A model generated the notes under the pieces. The model worked only from the letters and a program-made list of their open reading frames with translations, had not been told where the DNA came from and did not search any database. A program made the translations under genes and the position numbers. Below, piece by piece: positions 10,801 to 19,808 of a stretch of DNA of 23,275 nt (position 1 is the stretch's first letter; each line of letters begins with the position of its first letter). Origin of the DNA: Pelargonium cotyledonis (lineage: Eukaryota > Streptophyta > Magnoliopsida > Geraniales > Geraniaceae); the NCBI GenBank assembly GCA_036897625.1, contig JAYMTA010000898.1, positions 1 through 23,275 of the forward strand, given 5' to 3'.

Positions 10801-13800
10801 TTACCCTCTCTGTAGAAAATAAAATTGTCCGCATCAATTTTCCTTGACTAGTTTCAAATCCAGTTCGTAGAACAACAGCTAAGCAGCCACCATCAGGTGT
10901 TCTAAGTGGAAAGCTCTGGTGCCAAAAAAAGAAATATAAATAGATGGGCTGGATTTTGACATGAAAGAATAACAATATAGAAAATGACATTTAGAAATAA
11001 CTACCTTATCAGGGGTATGTTGTAATATCTTAGTACCACCAAATAAAACATGGCTTTTGTCTCTCTTAGTGGATAACCTTTCTTCAGTTCCCCTAGCCGT
11101 GATTGCAACCTGAAAAACAATCAGGTCTTACAAATTTGCACATGTTGAAATGCACCACTCTTCATCAAGACCTTATCCATAAGCTAAAAAGATCCAGGAA
11201 ATGACAGCTAGAGATCTAGCTAAGACCCATAGGGGTGAGGTTTCCCAAAGCGCCAAATTCTGAGTGTGTGTGTGTGTTTGTGTGCACGTGAAAGATTGTG
11301 ATTAACATAAAGTTTAGAAAAAAAATGTACTGCAAACAAAGATACTGAAAGAATATATTAATTAGTTTATGTTTCAAAGACGATTCAACAATTTCAAAAA
11401 TATCAAATTGTAGTTAGACCAACGTCCAAAATACCAGAGCATCAGTGATATTCTATTTTTCCCTATCCCGTCCTAGAACAAAGAAGGATATAGCAATAGG
11501 GATGACTCTCACAGTCAATCTAAAATGCTTATGGCTTACATGTTAAATTACATGTTAAATCAAAATTTAAAAAGCTTGCACATTTAATCCAATTAACAAT
11601 GAAATATATTGATAGTAAGCCAGAGAAAGAGAACCACCTTCCACTGAGGAGTGGACTCGCCTGTAAGGATAGCTTCATTCACTATAGCATTTCCTGCAAG
11701 TATGAGCATATCTGCTGGGACAGACTTATCTTCTCCGTTCAGGCCAGAAGAGCGGCCAATGGAGACAACATCCCCGGGCAAAAGATCCGTACCAGAGAGT
11801 TTCACCCACCTATAATGCACAACATTGAGCATAAGATATAGATAATACCTTTCTTACCATAGAATAGAAGCTTAATAATCAGAAAACATACTTCCCACAC
11901 CGATGCACCATTAGAGTCTGGCTATCCACTCTAACACGCCGTAGCTCACTTAAAGTCTTCAAACGACTTTTGGCCATTGTTGACTCAAACAGAAACAGCA
12001 TGAATAATGTAAACAGACTGTAATACCAATATTCATCCAAGCACCAGAGACCCACACAGAAGACCTATACACAACAAAGGAAAAATATAAGTGAAGAATG
12101 AAATCCGCAACTACCTCGAATTATAAGGTACAAAAGCAACCCAAGGCTAAAGGCAATGCCTCAACTCTCAGGAATTGCGGTACATGATTGAAGAACACAA
12201 GACCTTTGTGAAATTAGTAAAAGTATTTTTACACAATACTTTCACATCAATATTTCAAAAAGTGTCTTAGATTCTTCTGTATGGCAATAACATCCTGCCA
12301 CAACATAGGATTTGATAGGGATGCCTTCATCCCAGGTTGGTGTTGCTTCTTTTTATCGTTAAAAATGGAAACCAGAAGAGAGGAGAAAGCTTTGGAAAAG
12401 GACAAAACCTGGAATACAAAGAAGGGTTCCATGCAGTGCTCTTTCATTAATTTCTGAAAGGTAGGTTGTGGATATTCAAATCTACATGACCATAAAGAGA
12501 CCAAATTAGAATGCAGGCATGAACCAATTGAGAAACCATGATCACAAAGAACAAGTTCCACTAAGTTAAGTCACATACAGTACATAATTAAAACACCGAC
12601 TTGAAGATGAAATTTATAGATTTGAACCATATAACATTATATGGTTTGCAGGTACTGTACAGCTAATTTAACCAATTCTAGTCTTAAAAAAGGTCTACAA
12701 AAAAACAATAATACTAGGGAGTTTCTAAATATGATAAGCCACACAGTAGCATACTCCTTAAATTCTTATTAATTGCACAGTATACTGAATTAAATACTTG
12801 ACTAAAAAATCTTACTACCCCCGTTTTACAATAAGTGACATTTTCGAAATTAATAAGTCATGTAAAATGACTTATTTAACCTTACATAGTTGTTTGTGCA
12901 CTCGCTAATTTAATTGGTTCTAGTACTCGTGGTAATTATTGTTTTTGGGAACATAAAAGGGGTACAATATGAGAGTCAAGTGCAGTTTTATCTTGAAACG
13001 GTAGAAAGACACTTATTTTAAGGAGGTAGTAAATCATAGCCACGTTCTTTCATATGTAAAATCTTAAATATTTGTTCAATTGAACTATTTGAAGGAAGCT
13101 ATATAATAGTTGGATACAGTGAGGGGGGTAAGTTGATTAATAAAATCTCATAAACTGGCAACCAAAGAGCCTAAATTATATTTCAGCCAGACATGATGCA
13201 ACACATGCAGGATGCAAAATACAATATATGGACAAACCCTAATAACATCTACAAGTATCATTATAAGACTTCCATTTTCTGGTTGGAGAAATGCACAGAA
13301 AGAGCTATCTATAGAGGAAAACCAAATGGCTAGCATCTATAAATATTAACAAATACAGGGGAGGAACAATCATTAAGACAACTCACACATTCCGTCCCCA
13401 TTTTTCGGTAGCAGCAACAACTTTAGGTTCAGATCCATGGCCAGTACTTTTGAGGTAGTAACCAAATGTTTCCTTCGTAGGGTAAGGAAGCTTGCAAAAG
13501 GTACCATTCTCCCGGGAATAGATGAAGCATTGCTTTCTGAAATCAAAATAAATCTCTTCCACATTTGCTGGGGATGAAGAACCAGTCATCTGCACAAGTG
13601 GACGTGACACAGACAAGGGAGGAAAACATGCGTTCAGCTTTTCTTCTGACAATTTCAAATCAACTTCAATACTCTCAAAATCATTAATGTTACATTTTAT
13701 GTATCCAAGATAAGTATAATCTAATTACAGATTACAGTCTCTAAAGAATTGAACAGTTGTAGTTAATAATATTCAAAAAAGAAAAGCTCAAATTTGTGCT

Positions 13801-14565
13801 AGCCAATTGAACAAACTCAAACAGCTTCTCAAGTATATTTTAAAATACTGTCAAGGTCAACAAGAGTGTTTGTGTGTGTCTGGGGGTGGGGGGGGGGGGG
13901 GTATATATGTTTTCTTTGCATCTATTACTTGATTTGTAATGTGTTTCATGAGTTCTGTGAGTGTTCAACATCCACTGCCAACTAATAAATCACTTCCGGA
14001 ACAAGTTCTTTCTCGATTATGATTTGAAAATAACGGAGATAAATTATTCTAGGAGTTGAATTAGTAAAAAGTAAAGAGTATAAATTCAAGGAAGAACTAA
14101 CTTGTATACGAGAATGAAGTGGCACAACTTCTTTGGAACCAGAAAATTTTGCAGGAGTAATTTTGCATGCATCTGCATGATGTATATCCTTAGCCTGCAA
14201 CAAAAGAAATTAAGTACCACCAGTTATTTAATACTGTGGAGGACAGTAGTGGCCATCAACCAGAAAGGAAAGGCAAGGGGACATCAAGAAGCTGAACAAA
14301 ATAGCAAAAGGCACACCTTACTGTACTTGACAAAACATCCAAAATCAACTGACCAAACTGTGAAAAGCCAGAGCAGAATGTGAAGAGCTACAAGTCCACC
14401 AAAAACTATGGCAGCATCTAAAAAGTCTATGCTGGGAACAATGATAGTCAGCCAGAGGGAATAGAGAATGGCAAAAGGCCACCCGTACAAGCGCAATGCC
14501 CAGTGCCGCTTCCTCAACAAATCTACTTGCTCCACCACTTTCCCTCCAACATGGAACCTCGTCAT
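4240..14565 (-). CDS. PDR2: P5A-type ATPase, ER transmembrane-helix dislocase (PDR2/MIA, Spf1/ATP13A1 family)
   Basis: Complete gene, 21 coding exons (minus strand): 14317-14565, 14102-14194, 13387-13589, 12409-12481, 11892-12064, 11638-11809, 11005-11109, 10805-10915, 10615-10701, 10346-10528, 10092-10142, 9863-9988, 9317-9396, 8539-8647, 8171-8299, 7493-7558, 7303-7374, 6212-6363, 5913-6024, 5710-5826, 4240-5340. All introns are GT-AG and phases join to 1187 residues, close to Arabidopsis PDR2. Motifs: two N-terminal hydrophobic segments (P5A-type), TGES (313-316), PPELP (447-451), DKTGT with phosphorylated Asp490, KGAPE (605-609), TGDQ (698-701), GDGTND (810-815), a Lys/Ser-rich arm (832-920), then M5-M10. 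Known relatives hydrolyse ATP to extract mis-inserted membrane helices from the ER; plant mutants have pollen and low-phosphate root defects. The C-terminus, KKKV, fits a dilysine ER-retrieval signal. M4 carries unusual residues (see findings). Confidence 0.96.
5341..5709 (-). other. PDR2: P5A intron between the GDGTND exon and the last exon
   Basis: AT-rich intron with donor GTAAGA and acceptor TTGCAG. No embedded gene or mobile element was recognised. Confidence 0.7.
6364..7302 (-). other. PDR2: 939-bp P5A intron holding a tandem duplication
   Basis: Intron between the SHDL exon and the AMITGDQ exon; donor GTACGT, acceptor TTTTAG. The part at 6364-7055 is AT-rich with nothing recognised. 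The remainder holds the 90-bp duplication listed separately. Confidence 0.7.
7056..7233. repeat. Recent 90-bp tandem duplication inside a P5A intron
   Basis: Two head-to-tail copies start at GTCGACC (7056 and 7146), each running to CTGAAGTAGAAC. I count only about three or four mismatches (for example AAGATATA against AAGACATA, TTCATAC against TTCAAAC, CTATGAA against CTATTAA). The duplication is therefore young. It is far from both splice sites and should not alter the protein. Confidence 0.92.
7849..7878. repeat. (AT)n/(CA)n microsatellite in a P5A intron
   Basis: An AT dinucleotide run of about 22 bases follows CATACATACA and runs into CACACACA. It lies in the 7559-8170 intron. Length variation between individuals is likely. 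Confidence 0.9.
8648..9316 (-). other. PDR2: 669-bp P5A intron, nothing recognised inside
   Basis: Donor GTAAGA, acceptor TTGCAG. The sequence is AT-rich with no open frame, repeat or mobile-element end that I could support. Confidence 0.65.
9397..9862 (-). other. PDR2: 466-bp P5A intron, nothing recognised inside
   Basis: Donor GTAAGT, acceptor TTGCAG. A 61-codon minus-strand open frame at 9467-9652 has no family features and is treated as chance. Confidence 0.65.
10092..10142 (-). other. PDR2: 51-bp exon encoding the catalytic phosphorylation site
   Basis: This 17-codon exon holds the P-type ATPase signature CFDKTGTLT. Asp490 forms the aspartyl-phosphate intermediate. The exon is phase 0 at both ends, so skipping it would keep the reading frame and remove the catalytic aspartate. 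No sign of such skipping can be read from DNA alone. Confidence 0.85.
11110..11637 (-). other. PDR2: 528-bp P5A intron with a short GT microsatellite
   Basis: Donor GTGGTT, acceptor TTTCAG. A GT-rich dinucleotide run, interrupted near its end, lies at about 11263-11284. Nothing else was recognised. Confidence 0.7.
12815..13029. mobile_element. Stowaway-like MITE (Tc1/mariner type) in a P5A intron
   Basis: A 215-bp element flanked by TA on both sides (12813-12814 and 13030-13031). The left end reads CTACCCCCG, then AATAAGTGAC. The right end, read on the other strand, gives CTACCTCCTT, then AATAAGTGTC. These match the usual Stowaway end pattern, CTCCCTCCGT followed by AATAAGTG. It also holds a perfect inner palindrome, AATAAGTCAT (12852-12861) and ATGACTTATT (12867-12876). 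No transposase is encoded. It lies in the 12482-13386 intron, away from the splice sites. Confidence 0.85.
13882..13901 (+). repeat. G5-T-G14 homopolymer tract in a P5A intron
   Basis: A run of 5 G, one T and 14 G lies in the 13590-14101 intron, preceded by a TGTGTG run and followed by TATATAT. G is on the plus strand, so the pre-mRNA of the minus-strand gene carries C. The DNA could form a G-quadruplex. The exact length is prone to sequencing error. Confidence 0.85.
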
Positions 14566-14566
14566 T

Positions 14567-15180
14567 TCACCCTACCCCTGCACCAAGTGAGAGGTCAAAA
14601 CGAGGACATCAGTAACCTTAATTGCTCATTGAGGACAAGCTTGAATTTTCCATTGATTATACCTAGAAACCGAAGCGAATAATACATTAATAAGAGTGAA
14701 TTTAGTTTGAATTTGATTATAACAAAAAAAAATTGAAATTGCATTGAAGAGTGGAAACGATAGTTACAGCTAGAACTACAACTGCGCCCAAAATTTGGAT
14801 TTGGAATCGAAATTAACAGACAAAAAACAAGAAAAATATCTGGACTGGATCAACGGTTAACTGTTCTGCTTCTTCGAAACAATTGAAAACAAACACGAAA
14901 AAACTGAGTAGAAATCTAACCAAAGAGAGAAAATGAAGTACAAATATGACAAATAAAAGCAAAATCTGATAAGAAGATGCAAGGGAAAAGAAATAGGGTT
15001 ACCGAAATATCTGCAAGGGTTTGAGATCCAATTTCCTCCGTCTTCGTGCTCGTCTTCCTCGATTTCGCAATATACTAAAGAAAAAAAAAACGCAAAACGA
15101 TAGCTCCGGCTGCTGCTACTGACAGTGATTTCTGCAGAATTCACTTGAGAAAGAGAGATCGAATCACAAACAAACAGCAA
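14567..15180 (-). promoter_or_regulatory. Predicted spliced upstream ORF in the P5A leader
   Basis: An ATG at 15180 opens a frame that runs 59 codons to the inferred exon-1 donor (exon ends 15003, intron donor GTAACC). It then joins the next exon at 14577 and stops after Gly-Val-Gly at TGA 14569-14567. The total is about 62 codons, ending one base before the main ATG at 14565. The acceptor at 14578 (GGTGCAG) follows a pyrimidine-rich stretch. This depends on transcription starting upstream of 15180 and on this splice being used; neither is proved by DNA alone. Confidence 0.45.
14578..15002 (-). other. PDR2: Probable 5'-UTR intron of the P5A gene
   Basis: The donor TTTCG/GTAACC ends a likely non-coding first exon at 15003. 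The acceptor GGTGCAG/GGG lies 12 bases upstream of the start codon. The intron is T-rich on the coding strand, as plant introns are. 5'-UTR introns often raise expression in plants. Confidence 0.55.
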
Positions 15181-15187
15181 TCTATGG

Positions 15188-15210
15188 TCACTGATAGTCG
15201 CAATCAGTGA
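15188..15210. repeat. 8-bp stem / 7-nt loop inverted repeat in the P5A leader or promoter
   Basis: TCACTGAT (15188-15195) pairs exactly with ATCAGTGA (15203-15210). On the minus strand it lies just upstream of the upstream ORF start at 15180. If transcribed it would form a hairpin; if not, it could be a dimeric protein site. Confidence 0.6.
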
Positions 15211-15212
15211 TG

Positions 15213-15589
15213 TTTAGGGCTTTTTTTTGCTTCATCAGATCTCTCTCAGCTTCTCATCTTCTTCGCTTCTCGTAACAGTTGCAAACTGCTCCGTCTACCG
15301 ATTCTCGTTGTTTTCACTCGAAAACACAACGAGACGATTCAGGAAACTGAGGAAAGGCGTCCTGTGGGCCTAATTTGGGATGGGCCCAATTTGGGCTTTA
15401 TTTGTTTTGATCTTTTGGGGCTTCAAAATTGGGTCTTTGACCCGATTGGAGTCGGATCTTTTTCTTCTTCTTCGTCTTCCTCCGTACGCTTTTCCACAAT
15501 AAGTAAATACTCAGTCACAGAAGCATCCGTAGTACCAGTCTCTCTATCTGGAGAAATGAATGTGATCATAACTGTAGAACCCTAAACCC
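15213..15589. promoter_or_regulatory. Divergent promoter region between the P5A and CHFR genes (site II and telo-box motifs)
   Basis: Four TGGGCY site II motifs lie within 33 bases: TGGGCC at 15365-15370, TGGGCC at 15381-15386, its complement at 15383-15388, and TGGGCT at 15392-15397. A telo-box-like run, AACCCTAAACCC, lies at 15578-15589, and GCCCTAAA reads on the minus strand at 15213-15220. Site II plus telo-box is a known pairing in plant promoters bound by TCP factors and active in dividing cells. No convincing TATA box was seen, which also fits such promoters. Use in both directions is inferred from the head-to-head layout. Confidence 0.65.
15556..15585 (+). promoter_or_regulatory. Short upstream ORF in the CHFR leader
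   Basis: ATG at 15556 opens nine codons (MNVIITVEP) ending at TAA 15585, 46 bases before the CHFR start codon. The stop overlaps the telo-box-like sequence. It matters only if transcription starts upstream of 15556, which is likely but unproved. Confidence 0.4.
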
Positions 15590-15631
15590 ATTCCATCTCC
15601 AAGAGCGCGAACGAGAAGGAAACAATCAACA

Positions 15632-18600
15632 ATGGTGGAAATTGGAGAATGTTCGGGCGCAAAACCCTCTTCAGATGAAACCTTAACCTGGGCCAAGCTT
15701 GGTATTTTACTATTTTTCATTTCTGACTCCCAACAAATAAAAAAAGGAGCAAAAAAAAACTCTGCTTTTTTGCATGCATTAAAGATATTATGAAAAAGTT
15801 TGAATTTTTTTTCTTCATATTTTCTATTGAATTAATAATTTAATGCCCATTTTTACTTATTAATCAAGAGAAAGTTCTGTCTAATTGGTGTTTCTGAGTC
15901 TCTTAGGTTGGCATGGACTGGATTATACTTGCTAGCATTCATTTGGGTTTATTTTTGTTGTTTCAAAAATGGAGTGACCTAGTGAGTGTCTTTGATTCAC
16001 TTCAAGAATGTAGGCTTATGTTCGAGGGAAAAAAAAAATCAATTCTGTTACAATGCTAAGCAAGATATGTGTATAGTTTTCTGATCAGGAGAAATATATA
16101 AATTTTCCCAACTCGTGATTTTTCTTGCAATATATTTACTATTACAACCACACTATTTGTTGTGATTTGAATAGTGATAACTTATCACTGATAAGATTCT
16201 GAACAGCTAATATCTCTATTGCAACTATGAATTGTAATATATGGGCCTTGGTTTCAATTATTTTAACTATCATCTGATTATTAGATGCAAGATTATGGTT
16301 TAAAATTTTAGCTGTGTATTTCAAAACCACTTTTATGTCTTGTAGTTCTGGTGCTAGAGATTTTAGCTTTGAATGTTAATTGAATTCTTTCCTTGTGCCA
16401 GTGCCATCGGACTCGGGATATTCAGATGTTGAGCTAAGATCTAATGAGGTGATTATATGCACAGAGATGACACCTTTTGGTGATAAACAGGAATGGTGCA
16501 AAATCACAAGAAACTCCGATCTATGTTCTGCTACGGTACAAAATAAGAGGTGGGTTGCATTTATTTGAAATTATTTTGGGTTGTAACAACTAACAAGTTA
16601 GCACCGGTCAATTGCATAACTTATGTTGAATGTTGTGAATAAAATTGTAAGAACAGAGTATTGTCATCGGACTCTATGTATACCGAGGAAGCCATCATTG
16701 GTCGATATAAATTGCTTATCAATATAACTTACCATTGTGCTAGCTGAAGAGCCCATATTATGTTGATCAAATAAATGAGATCAGTGGAGCAAAGTGATGT
16801 TAATTAATTAGAGGAGATCATTTGCATTACTTAAAGAACCCACGATTCATGACTTTGTTCTTTTTTTTGCTTACTTTTGGTCTTTGGGGTTGGTTGTTGT
16901 GTTCTTTGATTAGTTCAAAAGCGATACTTGTTGATGAGGTTATTCTCCCAAAAGAAGATGTAGTTGCTATCAAATGTGGAAGTGAAATTATTCCAGGCCC
17001 CAAAAGAGAAGGTCAGCATTTATTTGGATTTGTACCAAATACTATATCTCAAGTCTTGCTTTAGAAAATTAAGTTGTATTGGGTGGATAAATACAGCATG
17101 TAATGTTTATATGTTTTTAATTTTTGTAGGGTGTTTGAGCTACAAATTCAAAGTTATGCCTGCTCCAGAATCCTGCAATAAACAATTAAAGGTGAATGAT
17201 CGATACTTATTTTTTGTACTTCTAAATGATATCTGATGGCATGGTGGCTGTAACAATGAGAAGGTCTTAAGTACAACTTTGTTTGGTTTTGCTAGATGTG
17301 TATAGATGTTGAGCATGCAAAATGCAGCATTTGCTTAAATGTATGGCATGATGTTGTTACGGTTGCTCCATGCCTTCATAACTTCTGGTATGTATGTTTT
17401 TTTACTATTTCAACATCCAAAATTTCATTTTGGTAAAATAATTTATTTAATCAATGCATACTTCTTTTTCCCTTAGCAATGGATGCTTTTCAGAGTGGCT
17501 AAGGAGGTCGGAGGCTAAACGTTCCAGTATAGTTTGTCCTCAATGCAGAGCAGTTGTGCAATCTGTTGGAAGAAACCACTTTTTGCATAATGTTGAGGAG
17601 GTAATTGTTTACATTAAACCATTTGTTAAATAGTCAATACATCTGTTATGTTACATTCAAAGCATTGAAATTCTTAAATTTATCTGCAAATTTACTTGCA
17701 ACCACATGGAGTTTGAGTTAATCACTTTAGGTCTTTTTTAAATTGATTAATGAATTTAAAATCAAGTTTAATACATGTTATTAATGGGCTATTGCTATTT
17801 TCTTTTCCTTTTGTTTTCTTGGATTAGTTTGTATTTGCATTTAATTATAGCAATAGTGTTGTTTTAGCAAATCTTAGGTTTTTCTACATTCATTTATTCA
17901 TCATTTGATTTCAACCTACACTTCTATTTTCCTTGTACTTGACATGAATGATGATAATGGTTCCTGAGCTTGTTCTCTTTTGTACCATGATACATGTTTA
18001 ATTTCTTGTTATTTTTATTGATTTATCCATTTCTCTAGGGTATACTGCAAGCGGATTACTCACTGAAACGTCCTGCTGATGAGCTTGCACTTCTAGATTC
18101 TTATGCGTCTATACAGTCTACTCGAGTAAGTAGTATTATGAAACGATATTCTGTGGAAGTTCTCGTTTTCCATTTGTTGGTAAAGTCAAATCTACTAGTT
18201 GTATGTCACTATATTATTCTGTGGATCCTTCAAATGATAAGGGTCATGTTTCCCGTGTGCTACATCCCTACTAGTTAGATCGGGAACACCTAACTCAAGT
18301 AAATGCATCACGAGTTCGGAGTTCCATACATGTTACATCTGGATACAGTTTCGTTCGCGTTTAATAGAATTTCATGTACTGATTCCTGAAGACCAGCAAT
18401 AATAGTATACTTGTTTGGTATCTTCTCAAATTTTGCAACATGCGTCATGGACATGATTGGGAAAAGAAAAAAAAAATCAGTAGTCTGTAATGACTTCAAG
18501 GTATTGCACTTCACAATTCGTGTCCTTGTCACCCTTACATTGGGTGTTTGAACTAGGTATATGAAGAGACTAATTGGGCAATTAGAAAGCTATTGTTGTA

Positions 18601-19760
18601 TTTGTCATATGTAGTTTTATTGCTTAAGTTCAAAAATGGTTGTTTTTAACCCCCTGACTTTGGTTAGATCATTAGGACTGGAAGTCAGCTCGGCCAAAAG
18701 AGGGCCCATTCATCAGTGGATGAAGAAAGTGATGGAGAAGAGCTTCCATGCCCTCAATGTGGTACAGCTATTTGTCTTTGAACTTCATTGTTATCTTCTC
18801 TCTTCTATTTCAATATCGCGTACCACAGAGCATTTTTTTTACATCCTCTAATTTTGATTTATTGGTCACTGCATTATTGTTAACCAATGTTATACTCCCA
18901 CTGTCCCAAAATCCGTCTTGTATTCCTTTTGTGGAAAAATAAAAGTAAAGAAGTAAGTTAGTGTTGTACCCCCATGTGTATTTGTTGTAAGAAACTCAAG
19001 TAACTCTAAATAATTCTAATTCATGTATAATTAACTTACTAAAAAGGAAATATGACACTCATTTTGGGATAGAGGTAGTACCCTCCAAAATTTGCTATTT
19101 ATTGCCTTTGTAGTTTAACTAACTACTCTTAAGAACTTTGTTCTTCTTCAAGTCTCAGATCCATGTTCTTTTTCCCTTAAGCTGTGCTATCTTAACTATT
19201 TATTTTCAATTTTCAGGAACTGCATTTGGTGGATTTCAATGCAACCAGAACACTGTTCATATACTATGCCACGAATGTAGAGGAATGATGCCTTCCAGAA
19301 CTAATATCAATGTACCACAACACTGTATGTTCTCTGTATATATGCTAATTTGCTAGCTGGTTTAGGCAATATTATTCTCTCTCTGCTCTACCAGTAGTTT
19401 TTTAGACTATATATTACTAGTTTACCGACTACCAGTAGCCAACTGGGTTATGTTTGTGTACTGAATCCAGCCATATAATAGTCAAAGTTGAAGACTTGAA
19501 CTAGAATGTGCTTCTGATTATCTATTGCTACTACGTTAATTTGGCTTCAAACATTTCGGAAGTGGAATTATAGATGGATGAAATCATGGACTAGCTTAGG
19601 ACAACTTATTAAAGGATATGTTCTAGATTTACAAGCTTTTTTCTGATTCCCTCTTGTAGGTTTAGGGTGTGATAGAGCATATTGTGGTGCTTATTGGCAT
19701 GCTCAAAGGGTTGCTACAAGCGACTCCTATCCCGTGTGCAGTCATGAAAGGTTTAAGCCG

Positions 19761-19808
<48 letters not shown>

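Noticed and set aside
15364..15585. 73-codon plus-strand open frame upstream of CHFR
   Set aside because: It starts among the site II motifs, probably upstream of the transcription start, and has a low-complexity serine run; only its last ATG (15556) is kept as a possible short uORF.
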